In this document: positions 8,423 to 17,616 of the stretch, one piece after another | How the letters are laid out: each line of letters starts with the position of its first letter | Numbering within the stretch: position 1 is the first letter of the stretch | NCBI RefSeq assembly: GCF_000517105.1 | Contig: NZ_KI912148.1 | Span: forward strand, 304,518 to 368,517 | DNA: 64,000 nucleotides | Source of the DNA: Fischerella sp. PCC 9605 | GTDB taxonomy: Bacteria > Cyanobacteriota > Cyanobacteriia > Cyanobacteriales > Nostocaceae | Direction of reading: 5' to 3' | Position numbers and translations under genes: made by a program | The notes under the pieces: model-generated | Database searches by the model: none | Seen by the model: the letters and a program-made list of their open reading frames with translations, nothing else | Told to the model about the DNA's origin: nothing

Positions 8423-9862
8423 TTAATCTAATTCACTTTCCAAAATAGATGCGATCGCTTGTTTGGCGTTACGCTGAAATTCTGTGACGTTCACTCTAGC
8501 TAAAAGCCCCAATGCTAACAAAATACCTATAGCTTGTGTAGCAAATACCAATCCGTAGGCTAATAGTGGTGTTGTTAGCAAGGTTTTACCTAAGTTCAAT
8601 ACTGCACCACCAGACACCGTGGCCAGTGCCCTTGCCAAAGCCTGCGCCAATCCCCAAGCACCAATAAATGTCCCGGCAGTTTCCGCAGCAGTCAGATCCA
8701 GCATTAAGCTTAGCGCTCCAGTTGTAGTCACACCAGAAGCAAAACCAAACAGGATTAAACTCCATTGCAGAAATTTAGGATTAGCTGTTGTCCCCGCCAG
8801 GATAATAATTACAAAGCAACCTGCCACGGCAATACATCCCAGCTTGGTTGTATTTTTCTTACCCAAACGCGGGGCAATTAAAAAACCAGTCACACTCAAG
8901 CCAACCAGTGTTCCCGTGCCAAAGAAAGCATTGAGTTTTGTAGTTTCGGCAATAGTCATACTAAAGACTTCGCCGCCGTAGGGTTCTAAAACTGCATCTT
9001 GCATGAACAAGCTAATCGTCATGAGCAGCAGGAATGTGAAAAATATCCCTGTTTGGCGGCTAGCAGTCAGCACCCGCATCGCCATACCCAAAGTAATCTT
9101 ATCTTCTCGGTCAATTGCAGTGGAACGGATAGCATAGCGAGAATATTTTTTTTCTACACCGACTGTTGCTAGCAAGCATAATCCGAAAGCAATGGCTGGG
9201 ACAATCAAAAACAGGCGGTTGACTTGGGTTTGCACTACCTCTAAAGGTGCATCCAAAGCAATTTGCCGAAGCAAGCTGCTGCTGATAATCGCCCCGATAA
9301 TAATACCCACCATCAGCATTGACCATACAACCCCTACCAATTTTGAGCGGTTATCTTCATCAGAAACATCAACTAGCAACGCTGCAAAAGGTGTAGAACT
9401 GGCACTAATAGCAAGTCCATAGAGTCCAAAGATAAGAGCTAGGAGTACCACCCAACCTGAGGTTTGAGTTGTCCAATTTCCCGTCTGTAAACTTAGACCA
9501 AGTTGCCAAACGACTTGTACAGCTAGAAAGGAAACGATCGCAAATAAAGCCGCACCTACCCAAACATAACCACTACGGTGATAGCCTAACAATGGTTTGG
9601 TGTCTGACATCTGCCCAAACCATACTCGTACAGGAGCTACAAACTGATGCATGGCGATCGTCCCAGCAGCAATTAAGGCTGGCACTCGCAACTCTTCAAT
9701 CATGACTCGATTGAGTACTCCCAGAGTGAGTATCGACATGATGCCTAATGCCATTTGAAATAGGCCCAGTCGAAACATTGTCAATAGTTTTACTTTGGGG
9801 ATGGATATGGAATTTACAGACTGGTTTGGTTCAGAATCGGGTGATAAATTGCTAGTCTCCAT
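8423..9862 (-). CDS. BCD family (PucC-type) MFS transporter
   Basis: This is a 12-helix major facilitator protein of the bacteriochlorophyll delivery (BCD/PucC) family. Cyanobacterial members are thought to act in chlorophyll or pigment handling, but substrates are unproven. Hydrophobic segments run through the whole protein, with a charged loop near the middle (STAIDREDKITLGMAMRVL) and the family-like phrase GLYGLAISASSTPFAALLVDVSDEDNRS. The longest frame begins at a TTG (9898); I chose the ATG at 9862 (METSNLSPD), giving 479 residues. No operon partner is visible. Confidence 0.85.
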   Translation of the reverse strand: METSNLSPDSEPNQSVNSISIPKVKLLTMFRLGLFQMALGIMSILTLGVLNRVMIEELRVPALIAAGTIAMHQFVAPVRVWFGQMSDTKPLLGYHRSGYVWVGAALFAIVSFLAVQVVWQLGLSLQTGNWTTQTSGWVVLLALIFGLYGLAISASSTPFAALLVDVSDEDNRSKLVGVVWSMLMVGIIIGAIISSSLLRQIALDAPLEVVQTQVNRLFLIVPAIAFGLCLLATVGVEKKYSRYAIRSTAIDREDKITLGMAMRVLTASRQTGIFFTFLLLMTISLFMQDAVLEPYGGEVFSMTIAETTKLNAFFGTGTLVGLSVTGFLIAPRLGKKNTTKLGCIAVAGCFVIIILAGTTANPKFLQWSLILFGFASGVTTTGALSLMLDLTAAETAGTFIGAWGLAQALARALATVSGGAVLNLGKTLLTTPLLAYGLVFATQAIGILLALGLLARVNVTEFQRNAKQAIASILESELD

Positions 9863-10445
9863 AATTGCTTGCAACCTAAGCAGTACATTTATATCCAAAA
9901 AACTAAGTTAAACCGTGTTAACTCTCAAATTCCTATAGATTTTATAGTTCTTAAGAAGGAATCTTAATATATAGTAATTTTATCAAATCGTACTAATACT
10001 ATATGAAATTAGCGAATCAATGAGCAAACATAAAGTTTGTCATGTGAAGCATTTCATGTTTTGGTTATATTACGGAAGCGCTGTTATTGTGGATAATTTT
10101 TCAATTAGATAAGCTTGTAGTTTCTCAAATCAAAATGTGTTATTATTTGTAGTAATCTAATTTTTAGAATTAAGTAAAACTATTTACTCATAGCTCAATC
10201 TTTTGATTTTGCTTGGTGAATAATCATTTTGGATTAATTTATCACACATGTTTGTTATTTAATTTTTAGATAAATTAGTTACTAAAATATAAATTATTCA
10301 TCGTTTGTAATTAGATTTAGTCTCTATTTTCATCATTACTTTTGTGACAATATTAATTTCTTCTGTAATAATTTCTTTTAGCAGAAAAATTACAGACATC
10401 AATATCTCACAAAGGTATTTGGGACTTTAAGAGGCATAAAGTTTT
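9863..10445. other. AT-rich intergenic region, no gene seen
   Basis: This gap of about 580 bp separates divergent genes and is strongly AT-rich with many short A/T runs. I see no ORF with plausible codon use, no RNA fold I can name and no heptamer array, which is unusual here. It probably holds both promoters. Confidence 0.5.
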
Positions 10446-11402
10446 GTGGAAATGGAAAACCTCACATTAGGGCAAAACGGAGCAGTTGTCACACCCCTGT
10501 GTATCGGTACTTGGGCTTGGGGCGATCGCCTGTTTTGGAATTACGGTCAAGACTACGGGCAACAGGAGTTGCAAGCAGCCTTTCATGCAGCCCTAGAAGC
10601 TGGTGTAACCTTTTTTGATACTGCTGAAGTTTACGGATTTGGACTTTCTGAACAATTGTTGGGACAATTCCTGCAACAAACCGATCAAAAAGTTCAGATT
10701 GCAACTAAATACGGGCCCTTTCCTTGGCGGATAACAACCCAGTCAGTCGCTGATACCCTCACAGAGAGCCTCAAACGCCTGCAAGTCCAGAAAGTCACCT
10801 TATATCAGGTGCATTGGCCTTTCACTTTCTTGATGAGTCAAGAAACCTTGATGAATGCCCTAGCAGATGAGGTGGAAAGGGGCAGAATTGAGGCAGTAGG
10901 TGTAAGTAACTACTCAGCACAGCAAATGCGGGAAGCACACCAGATATTAGCTCGTCGTGGCGTGCCTCTAGCTGTTAACCAAGTACGCTATTCTTTGCTG
11001 ACTCGCCAAATTGAAAGCAATGGCATTCTCGACACTGCCCGCGAGTTAGGTGTAACAATTTTAGCTTATAGTCCCCTAGCACAAGGGCTATTAACTGGTA
11101 AGTACACCACTGATAGCGCCAAAACCCCTACTGGCGCTAGAAAATTAGACTCACGCTTTAGTAAAGAAGGCTTGCAAGAAATTGAACCACTAATATCTTT
11201 ACTACGCGAACTAGGGGAAAAATACGGTCGCACGCCTGCCCAAGTTGCTCTGAATTGGTTAATTGCTCAAGGGAATGTGATTCCCATTGCCGGGGCGAAG
11301 ACAGCCCAACAGGTACGAGATAACGTAGGTGCTTTGGGCTGGAGACTGGCTGATGATGAAATCGCCCACTTAGAAAAAATCAGCCGCCCTTGGTTGAGTT
11401 AA
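10446..11402 (+). CDS. aldo/keto reductase
   Basis: This is an NADPH-dependent oxidoreductase with an (alpha/beta)8 barrel. The catalytic tetrad is readable: Asp58 (FFDTAEVYG), Tyr63, Lys88 (IATKYG) and His123 (YQVHW). The C-terminal cofactor region is GNVIPIAGAKTAQQVRDN. Length 318 is typical. The closest style is the cyanobacterial and plant plastid group related to pyridoxal reductases, but the substrate is not assignable. The ATG at 10446 could be replaced by the one two codons later. It is convergent with the helicase gene. Confidence 0.9.
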   Translation: MEMENLTLGQNGAVVTPLCIGTWAWGDRLFWNYGQDYGQQELQAAFHAALEAGVTFFDTAEVYGFGLSEQLLGQFLQQTDQKVQIATKYGPFPWRITTQSVADTLTESLKRLQVQKVTLYQVHWPFTFLMSQETLMNALADEVERGRIEAVGVSNYSAQQMREAHQILARRGVPLAVNQVRYSLLTRQIESNGILDTARELGVTILAYSPLAQGLLTGKYTTDSAKTPTGARKLDSRFSKEGLQEIEPLISLLRELGEKYGRTPAQVALNWLIAQGNVIPIAGAKTAQQVRDNVGALGWRLADDEIAHLEKISRPWLS

Positions 11403-11407
11403 GTCAA

Positions 11408-11474
11408 TAGTCATTTGTCCTTTGTGATGTGTCATTTGTATAAGTACCAATGACTAATGACCAATGACTAATGA
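11408..11474. repeat. ACTAATG/CCAATGA heptamers between convergent genes
   Basis: Units related to TGACTAA and TGACCAA fill the gap and run into the stop codon (TAG, 11475-11477) of the helicase gene. No other feature is visible between the two genes. Confidence 0.65.
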
Positions 11475-13022
11475 CTAAGACGCTGATTCTCTAGCTGTAT
11501 GAGAACCCAGCTTTTTCGGTGACATAGAAGGCTCTCGTTGTCCTGTCCGCAGTTTGGGCTTAGGAGTACCACGTTTTTCTCCTTCAGTTGCGCCTGCTTC
11601 TGATGGAACCCAGGAGGAACGACGGGAGCGATTCTCGCCACCACCTTCGCGACGACCACCCCGTAATTTGGGCTTGGGCGCAGGCCGGGTGATGTCTTCC
11701 TCGGGAAAGTCTGCTTCAGATTGTAACCAAGCGGGACGGGTTTGGTCATAAGCAATTTGTAGTGCAGCAGCGGCGATCGCATGAGCATCGTATTGTTCGC
11801 TTAGTTGGCTAACAATGGACAAGAACGAAGCCATACGTTCGCCTGCCAAAGCTTCCTGCACCTGAGTTTGTAATTTGTCTAGTTGTCGCGCTTCAATTTG
11901 CGCTCGTGTGGGAATTGACAGTACTTGCCAACTTTGACGTACGTGGCGCTCAAACGCCTGCTGCTTACGTCGCTCAAATGGCTGCACCAAAGTAATTGCT
12001 GTACCTTCTTTACCAGCGCGTCCGGTACGACCGATGCGGTGAACATAGGTTTCCACGCTATCGGGTAAATCGAAGTTGATCACGTGAGAAAGTTGGTCTA
12101 CATCCAAACCTCGTGCCGCAATATCAGTAGCTACCACCCAGCGCACCTGACGATTGCGGAACCGATTTAACAAACGCTCCCGCGCTTGTTGGGACAAGTC
12201 ACCGTGGTATTCATCAACACTATGACCAGCGGCTTGCAATTGATTGGTGAGTTCTGCGGCGGTGCGTCTAGTACGGACAAAGATTAAAGCTGACTCTGGA
12301 TCTTCCATTTCCAAGATGGGCTGTAAAGCTTTAACTTTTGACCAGTGACGCGGTACCAGGTAAGCCACCTGATTGATTTTATTAGGAGCGGCTTTTGGCT
12401 GTTCAACAGCGACTGTAACTGGGTCATTTAAGAACTTATTCACCAACTGCCGGATCGATGGCGGCATTGTGGCTGAGAATAATGCTGTCTGCCGTTCTTG
12501 TGGTGCTTGGGAGAGGATTCTCTCAACATCATCGATAAAGCCCATACTCAGCATTTCGTCGGCTTCATCCAAAACAAACCACTTCACCCGATCCAACTTC
12601 AAGCTACCCCGTTCGAGTAAGTCTATTACCCGTCCTGGTGTACCCACAACCATGTGAACACCACGCTTAAGCTGTAAAATTTGGCGGTCAATTGATTGAC
12701 CGCCATAAATTGCTAAAACGCGCAATCCTTCGTTGCCAATGAATTCACAGATAGCATTTTGAACTTGGATTGCTAACTCGCGAGTCGGAGTCAAAACTAA
12801 GGCTTGCACAGCCTTTTGATTGATATCCAGCCGCTCTAAAATTGGCAAAGAAAAGGCTGCTGTTTTGCCAGTGCCAGTTTGGGATTGACCCACCACATCG
12901 CGACCTCCCAAAAGTTGGGGAATCGCTTGTACTTGAATATTGGTTGGTGCGGTAAAACCAATTTTTTCTAATTGCTGAATGCGCTCTGGCGAAATGCCTA
13001 ATTCTTGAAAAGAAAGGGTCAT
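11475..13022 (-). CDS. DEAD-box RNA helicase (CrhR/DeaD-like)
   Basis: This is an ATP-dependent RNA helicase for RNA unwinding in translation or decay. All core motifs are present: Q motif (FTAPTNIQ), Walker A QTGTGKT near residues 49-55, PTRELA, DEAD at 153-156, SAT at 184-186, ARGLD and HRIGRTGR at 329-336. A basic tail of about 80 residues (RGGRREGG, two PKPKLR repeats) probably binds RNA. In length and layout it resembles Synechocystis CrhR, the redox- and cold-responsive helicase, but the subtype is not proven. The longest frame starts at a TTG one codon upstream; ATG 13022 is used here. Confidence 0.92.
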   Translation of the reverse strand: MTLSFQELGISPERIQQLEKIGFTAPTNIQVQAIPQLLGGRDVVGQSQTGTGKTAAFSLPILERLDINQKAVQALVLTPTRELAIQVQNAICEFIGNEGLRVLAIYGGQSIDRQILQLKRGVHMVVGTPGRVIDLLERGSLKLDRVKWFVLDEADEMLSMGFIDDVERILSQAPQERQTALFSATMPPSIRQLVNKFLNDPVTVAVEQPKAAPNKINQVAYLVPRHWSKVKALQPILEMEDPESALIFVRTRRTAAELTNQLQAAGHSVDEYHGDLSQQARERLLNRFRNRQVRWVVATDIAARGLDVDQLSHVINFDLPDSVETYVHRIGRTGRAGKEGTAITLVQPFERRKQQAFERHVRQSWQVLSIPTRAQIEARQLDKLQTQVQEALAGERMASFLSIVSQLSEQYDAHAIAAAALQIAYDQTRPAWLQSEADFPEEDITRPAPKPKLRGGRREGGGENRSRRSSWVPSEAGATEGEKRGTPKPKLRTGQREPSMSPKKLGSHTARESAS

Positions 13023-13052
13023 CAACTCTCCTAATGTTTCTTTAAGTTATTT

Positions 13053-13132
13053 GTTTGTGGATAGTGGATAGTGGGTAGTGGTTAGTGGTTAGTAGTAAAC
13101 AACTAACAACTAACAACTAACAACTAACTACT
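13053..13132. repeat. facing heptamer arrays (GGATAGTG / CAACTAA)
   Basis: TAGTGGA/TAGTGGT units are followed after a short loop by complementary AACTAAC units, giving a potential long hairpin between the rimO stop and the helicase start. It overlaps the last codons of rimO. Confidence 0.7.
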
Positions 13133-14433
13133 CCATACAAGTCATACGTATCAGCTTCTTTAATGGCTACTGGTACGATGGTTCCCAATCTTGCTTCCCC
13201 GTGAACGTAAACTTGGCCATCCACTTCTGGGGCAAATCTAGCCGAACGACCAATTAATTTTCCTGTTTGGGGATTTTCTTGTTCGATGAGTACATCAACT
13301 ACTTTGCCGATTTCCTGCTGATTTTTCTTAAGAGAAATCGGTTGTTGGAGTTCCATCAATACGTCCCGCCGCTCATCTTTCACAGCTTGCGGCAACTGAT
13401 TGGGCAAATCAAAAGCCGGTGTTCCTTCTTCTGGTGAAAAAGTAAAAACACCAACATGATCAAACTCATGGCGTTGGATGAACTGGAACAGATGCTGAAA
13501 ATGTTCATCACGCTCGCCAGGAAAACCGACTATAAAGGTTGTCCGCAGTACCGCTTTTGGTAGTGCCTCCTTGATGCGCTCGATAATCGCATCGTTCACC
13601 CGTCCTTGCCAGGGCCGGTTCATGGCGCGGAGAATCTCGGGATGGGAATGTTGCAAAGGCAAATCTAGATAAGGTAAGACGTTGGGTGTCTCAGCAATTG
13701 CCGCAATTACGTCTGGGGTGAGTCCTGTGGGATAGGCGTAGTGCATCCTAATCCAAGGTATATCCACTTCTCCCAAGGCGCGGAGCAATTCAGCTAACTT
13801 GGGCTTACCGTAAATATCGATACCGTAATTTGTGGTGATTTGGGAAATCAAAATGATTTCCTGCACCCCTTGATTTACTAACTGCTGTGCTTCGGTGACT
13901 ATAGATTCTATAGTACGCGATCGCTGATTTCCTCGCAGATGCGGAATGATACAAAATGCACAGCGATAATCACATCCTTCTGCAACGCGCAGGTATGCTA
14001 CGCCTTCGGTTGTAGTGCGGTAGCGGGGTATACTTTCATCTGCTATGTAGGTTGGTTCGACACTGACCTGTTTAATTCGCTCACCCTGTTCTACCCGCTC
14101 AATTACATCTACAATTTTGTGGTAATCGCCTGTACCCACCACTGCTACTGCTTCGGGCAATTCTTGGAGTAATTGCTCCTGGAAATGCTGCGCCATACAG
14201 CCAGTGATGACGATTCTTTTATTCGCCTCTGCCAGTTCTACCAAAGTTCTGACAGATTCTTCTCGGGCTGCTTCGATAAAACTACAAGTATTGACAATAA
14301 CGTAATCAGCTAACTCTTCATTAGTATCTACGCCATAGCCTGCTTCTACTAGCAGCCCCAGCATGTGTTCTGTATCAATTCGATTTTTTTCGCAGCCTAG
14401 GTGAGAAATTGCAATTGTTGGTTTGTCACCCAT
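13117..14433 (-). CDS. rimO: ribosomal protein S12 methylthiotransferase RimO
   Basis: RimO adds a methylthio group to the conserved aspartate of ribosomal protein S12, using two 4Fe-4S clusters and SAM. The N-terminal UPF0004 domain has Cys14, Cys50 and Cys79 ([21 protein letters not shown]). The radical SAM motif [13 protein letters not shown] supplies Cys154, Cys158 and Cys161, and a TRAM domain ends the protein. LGCEKNRID distinguishes RimO from MiaB. A longer frame adds eleven residues to 14466; the ATG at 14433 ([10 protein letters not shown]) matches the family start. As an Fe-S enzyme it depends on the suf system upstream in this window. Confidence 0.95.
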   Translation of the reverse strand: MGDKPTIAISHLGCEKNRIDTEHMLGLLVEAGYGVDTNEELADYVIVNTCSFIEAAREESVRTLVELAEANKRIVITGCMAQHFQEQLLQELPEAVAVVGTGDYHKIVDVIERVEQGERIKQVSVEPTYIADESIPRYRTTTEGVAYLRVAEGCDYRCAFCIIPHLRGNQRSRTIESIVTEAQQLVNQGVQEIILISQITTNYGIDIYGKPKLAELLRALGEVDIPWIRMHYAYPTGLTPDVIAAIAETPNVLPYLDLPLQHSHPEILRAMNRPWQGRVNDAIIERIKEALPKAVLRTTFIVGFPGERDEHFQHLFQFIQRHEFDHVGVFTFSPEEGTPAFDLPNQLPQAVKDERRDVLMELQQPISLKKNQQEIGKVVDVLIEQENPQTGKLIGRSARFAPEVDGQVYVHGEARLGTIVPVAIKEADTYDLYGVVSC

Positions 14434-14916
14434 ATTATAAAAAAGTTTTTCTGTTTTTCTTTGCACTCCAAAAGTTAAATCCTAATTTCTAATTTTGGAC
14501 ACTTGAACCAATGAGTAAAACTTCTCCTTGATGCTCGCACAGCAAAAGTCACAAGCACCTTCACAGAGTTCTAACTCCAATGGATTATAGACAGTTCGTG
14601 CTATGATATCTTTACTATTCTGTTTTTCAAGGGAAAAATAACCAGTCTTTGGGTAAAATAGACGCCTGTCATTTTTTCAGCAAATTGCTTGCTGGTATTT
14701 TACATTACCGCAACACGTGCGTTGTGAATCTACCCTACCCTAAAGGGAGCCACTTTACCCTATTGGGTGTGTGGTGAGAAGTCGCTACCATCTAGGAAAA
14801 TACGCACGAAACTACGCCTACATAGCGGTAATGCTACCACTCAGCCCAGGCCTTGCCTGCAACTGTGACAGGTTTGTCACCTGCCCCACGAAAAACAGCT
14901 ACCTTGTGGGAAGCCC

Positions 14917-15002
14917 TACTCTACGAGAAGCCGCGCTGTGCGCGTCTACGGGTCCTTCAGTCGCTCATGGGGGAAAACCCCTTTGGAGCGCGCTGACTCA
15001 CC
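14917..15002. repeat. 86-bp dispersed element, second copy
   Basis: Shares with 8319-8396 the opening TACTCTACGAGAAGCCGC, the central GCGTCTACG and GCTCATGGGGG, and the end CTGACTCACC. A truncated relative is at 63173-63233. It contains several small GC-rich dyads. Confidence 0.75.
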
Positions 15003-15149
15003 GCTAGGCGTCTTGTGCGTCTTGTGAGTTGCAAACTCCTCTTGTAACCAGTTTTTATCTTAACATATCTTATGGAAGGTTTTACACAAATTTCCATCCT
15101 AAGGAGGAAGCGGTAAACCAACCAATACAAAACAAAGTTTAGTGCAAAA

Positions 15150-15280
15150 GAAGGGAATGGGGAATGGAAAATGGGGGAATGGGAAAAAACAAAAGGGAGA
15201 AAGGGAAAAGGGGAAGGGTAAAAGGTTAATAAATTTCTTTACCCTTTATCCTTTACCCTTTACCCAAGTCCCCCAATCCT
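15150..15280. repeat. facing GGGAATGG / CCCTTTAC repeat arrays
   Basis: Purine units (GGGGAAT, GGGAAAA, GGGTAAAAGG) on the top strand are followed by roughly complementary CCTTTACCCTTTA units around a TTAATAAATT loop. The pair can form a long imperfect hairpin about 30 bp upstream of btpA. Confidence 0.7.
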
Positions 15281-15304
15281 ATTCCGTCATATTAGTTTAA
15301 AGAC

Positions 15305-16153
15305 GTGGACTTATATCAGTTATTTAAAACCCAAACGCCGATTATTGGTGTAGTTCATTTACTACCACTGCCTACCTCGCCCCGTTGGGGAGGTAGCCTC
15401 AAAGCAGTGATTGACCGTGCTGAACAAGAAGCAACAGCTCTAGCAAGTGGAGGGGTTGACGGCATTATCGTGGAAAATTTTTTCGATGCCCCGTTTCCCA
15501 AAAACCAGGTCGATCCTGCTGTTGTTAGTGCGATGACTGTGGTGGTGCAGCGGATACAAAATATGGTGACACTGCCAATAGGTATTAATGTTTTGCGAAA
15601 TGACGCCAAAAGTGCAATGGCTATTGCTAGCTGTGTCAGGGCGCAATTCATTCGCGTCAACGTGCTAAGTGGTGTGATGGCAACCGACCAGGGTTTAATT
15701 GAGGGAGAGGCCCATCATCTATTGCGCTATCGGCGAGAGTTAGGCAGCGATGTCAAAATCTTTGCAGATGTCTTGGTCAAGCACGCCCGTCCTCTGAGTT
15801 CCCCAAATCTCACCGTTGCCGTGCAAGATACTATTGAACGGGGTTTGGCAGACGCTGTGATTTTATCTGGTTGGGCTACTGGCAGTCCACCTAACCGAGA
15901 AGATTTGGAATTAGCTTCGCAAGCGGCAGGAGGTACGCCAGTATTTATTGGTAGTGGAGCCTCTTGGGAAAATGTGGCGACACTTCTAGGGGCAGCAGAT
16001 GGTGTGATTGTTTCCAGTTCCTTGAAACGCCACGGCCGTCGCGAGCAAACAATCGATCCAATTCGTGTCAGCCAATTTGTGGAAGCTGCACGCCGAAGTT
16101 GGAACTCCAAGAGCGATAGCAAATCTATTTCTTCAGTGAGCCTACAATCTTAA
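15305..16153 (+). CDS. btpA: photosystem I biogenesis protein BtpA
   Basis: BtpA is an extrinsic thylakoid protein in Synechocystis needed for stable accumulation of the photosystem I reaction centre. The 282-residue sequence has the family's TIM-barrel-like features: IIGVVHLLPLPTSPRWGG near the N-terminus, GGVDGIIVENFFDAPF, LPIGINVLRNDAKSAMAIA, and the C-terminal GSGASWENVATLLGAADGVIVSSSLKRHGR. The start is GTG at 15305; no in-frame ATG occurs before the conserved N-terminus. It is followed eight bases later by repeats and then the VKOR gene, possibly co-transcribed. Confidence 0.92.
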   Translation: MDLYQLFKTQTPIIGVVHLLPLPTSPRWGGSLKAVIDRAEQEATALASGGVDGIIVENFFDAPFPKNQVDPAVVSAMTVVVQRIQNMVTLPIGINVLRNDAKSAMAIASCVRAQFIRVNVLSGVMATDQGLIEGEAHHLLRYRRELGSDVKIFADVLVKHARPLSSPNLTVAVQDTIERGLADAVILSGWATGSPPNREDLELASQAAGGTPVFIGSGASWENVATLLGAADGVIVSSSLKRHGRREQTIDPIRVSQFVEAARRSWNSKSDSKSISSVSLQS

Positions 16154-16161
16154 CTGAGTAA

Positions 16162-16250
16162 TGGTTGTTGTTTGTTGTTTGTTGTTTGTTGTTTGGAACA
16201 ATCACCAACCAACTACCAACAACCAACTACCAACAATTCCCAATTACCAA
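16162..16250. repeat. TTGTTTG / CCAACTA facing heptamer arrays
   Basis: TTGTTTG units (16165-16195) face CCAACTA/CCAACAA units (16205-16245). The array is open in the VKOR frame, which artificially extends that reading frame upstream. Confidence 0.75.
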
Positions 16251-16259
16251 TTCTTGCCT

Positions 16260-17246
16260 ATGAGTCGCCGCCTTTCTTCTACTCCTTGGATTTATCGCCG
16301 ATCGCGTTTATTAATTGGAGCGATCGCTATTTGTGGTGCCTTGACAACGGCTTATCTGACCGTTGTTAAGTTTACCCAAACCTCTGCTGCCTGTCCGACT
16401 GAGAGTTGCGATATCGTACTCCAGAGCGACTATGCCACGGTTTTTGGACTCCCTCTAGCTTTGTTTGGTTTTCTGGCTTACGTTGCTATGGCAATTTTCG
16501 CTTTGGCCCCTTTAAGTGTAGACCCAGTCAAAAAGAAAGATTCTCGTACAAAGCTAGAAAATTGGACTTGGTTACTGCTACTTGCAGGTGCGATCGCCAT
16601 GTCGGTCTTCAGTAGTTACTTGATATACCTGCTGGTCTTCAAGATTAAAGCACTGTGTATATACTGTATTGCCTCAGCGATTTTTTCCTTTAGCATGTTA
16701 GTGCTGACTATTGTGGGTCGTGCTTGGGAGGATATCGGGCAAATCTTTTTTACTGCCATTGTCGTGGGCATGGTGACATTAATTGGTACTTTAGGTATTT
16801 ATGCTAGCCCTAACAATCAAGGAGGAGTTACCACAGTCTCAAATCCTGGTCAACCGACAATAATTAGTTTCAGACCGAAAGAGGAGCCTGTACCAGGAGT
16901 TGGTTGGGAAGTCACCACCACCTCCGGTGAAGCAGAAATTGCTCTAGCACGTCACCTCAAACAAGTAGGAGCTAAAGAATATGTTGCTTGGTGGTGTCCT
17001 CACTGCCATGAACAAAAGCTACTGTTTGGTAAAGAAGCTTACAGTGAACTCGATCACACAGATTGCGCTCCTGCCGACAATCCAAACGCTCTCAAAGATG
17101 AATGTAAGGCAGCTAAAATCCAAAGCTACCCTACTTGGATCATCAACGGTAAAACCTATGCGGGAGTCCAAACCTTAGAAGAATTAGCTAATCTTACTGG
17201 TTACACAGGGCCACGTAATTTTAAGTATTCTCTACAACGTTCATAA
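16260..17246 (+). CDS. VKOR-thioredoxin-like fusion (disulfide-forming enzyme)
   Basis: This is a vitamin K epoxide reductase homologue fused to a thioredoxin-like domain; it makes disulfides in lumenal or periplasmic proteins and passes electrons to a quinone, like the cyanobacterial VKOR and plant LTO1. Residues 15-185 hold about five membrane helices with the loop pair Cys45/Cys50 and the active-site CIYC at 133-136. The C-terminal domain carries CPHC at 246-249 and a further pair Cys269/Cys282. The longest frame begins at 16161, but its first 33 residues are heptamer repeat; ATG 16260 (MSRRLSSTPW) is the credible start. A strong terminator follows. Confidence 0.93.
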   Translation: MSRRLSSTPWIYRRSRLLIGAIAICGALTTAYLTVVKFTQTSAACPTESCDIVLQSDYATVFGLPLALFGFLAYVAMAIFALAPLSVDPVKKKDSRTKLENWTWLLLLAGAIAMSVFSSYLIYLLVFKIKALCIYCIASAIFSFSMLVLTIVGRAWEDIGQIFFTAIVVGMVTLIGTLGIYASPNNQGGVTTVSNPGQPTIISFRPKEEPVPGVGWEVTTTSGEAEIALARHLKQVGAKEYVAWWCPHCHEQKLLFGKEAYSELDHTDCAPADNPNALKDECKAAKIQSYPTWIINGKTYAGVQTLEELANLTGYTGPRNFKYSLQRS

Positions 17247-17278
17247 AAGTTTTTTGTTACCAGTATAAATTTATCTGG

Positions 17279-17340
17279 AAAGTCAACTGGAGTACTGCCT
17301 TATTTTATTTAGTGCAAGACCAGTTGACTTTTTTGTTTTT
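17279..17340 (+). terminator. strong terminator after the VKOR gene
   Basis: The 12-bp perfect stem AAAGTCAACTGG/CCAGTTGACTTT has a 29-nt loop and is followed by TTTTTGTTTTT. It lies 33 bp past the stop codon. Confidence 0.85.
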
Positions 17341-17379
17341 GCTCAGTGGTAGTTAGTGATGCATAATTTTTACTTGGTG

Positions 17380-17470
17380 ATTGGATATTAGGGAATTGGA
17401 TAGTGAGTATTGGGTACTAGATTCCTAATCCCTAATCCCCAGTCCCTAATCCCCAATCTCCAGTCCCCTT
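17380..17470. repeat. STRR1-like CCCTAAT/CCCCAGT heptamers
   Basis: From 17423 there are consecutive CCCTAAT, CCCCAGT, CCCTAAT, CCCCAAT and CTCCAGT units, close to the published STRR1 consensus CCCCA(A/G)T. They are preceded by partly complementary GATTGG/GGGAATTGGATAG units. Nothing else is visible between the terminator and the next gene. Confidence 0.75.
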
Positions 17471-17616
17471 TACGCACTAGCCAGGATTGACTTCGGGAAC
17501 CAAACCAATTTGAAATAACTCAAATAGTGCAAGTATAGCTCGCATTTCAGCCTTATTTGCCAGCTAATTGATTGCTACAACAAAATGAAAACATTTCTCC
17601 CAACTAGGTACAGGGA

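Larger units (their letters stand above)
14434..15304. other. repeat-rich intergenic region, no gene supported
   Basis: This gap of about 870 bp lies between divergent rimO and btpA. From 14677 there is a small dyad (CAGCAA/TTGCTG). From 14700 to 15000 come short direct and inverted pieces (CCTACCCTAAAGGG, TGTGACAGGTTTGTCACC) and a copy of the 8319-type element. A 78-residue frame at 14771-15007 is composed of these repeats and is not accepted. From 15150 on there is a purine-rich then pyrimidine-rich repeat pair. Confidence 0.55.

Noticed and set aside
14771-15007. 78-codon frame on the plus strand between rimO and btpA
   Set aside because: Its second half is the dispersed element also found at 8319, the first half is small dyads, and it has no ribosome binding site or recognisable product.
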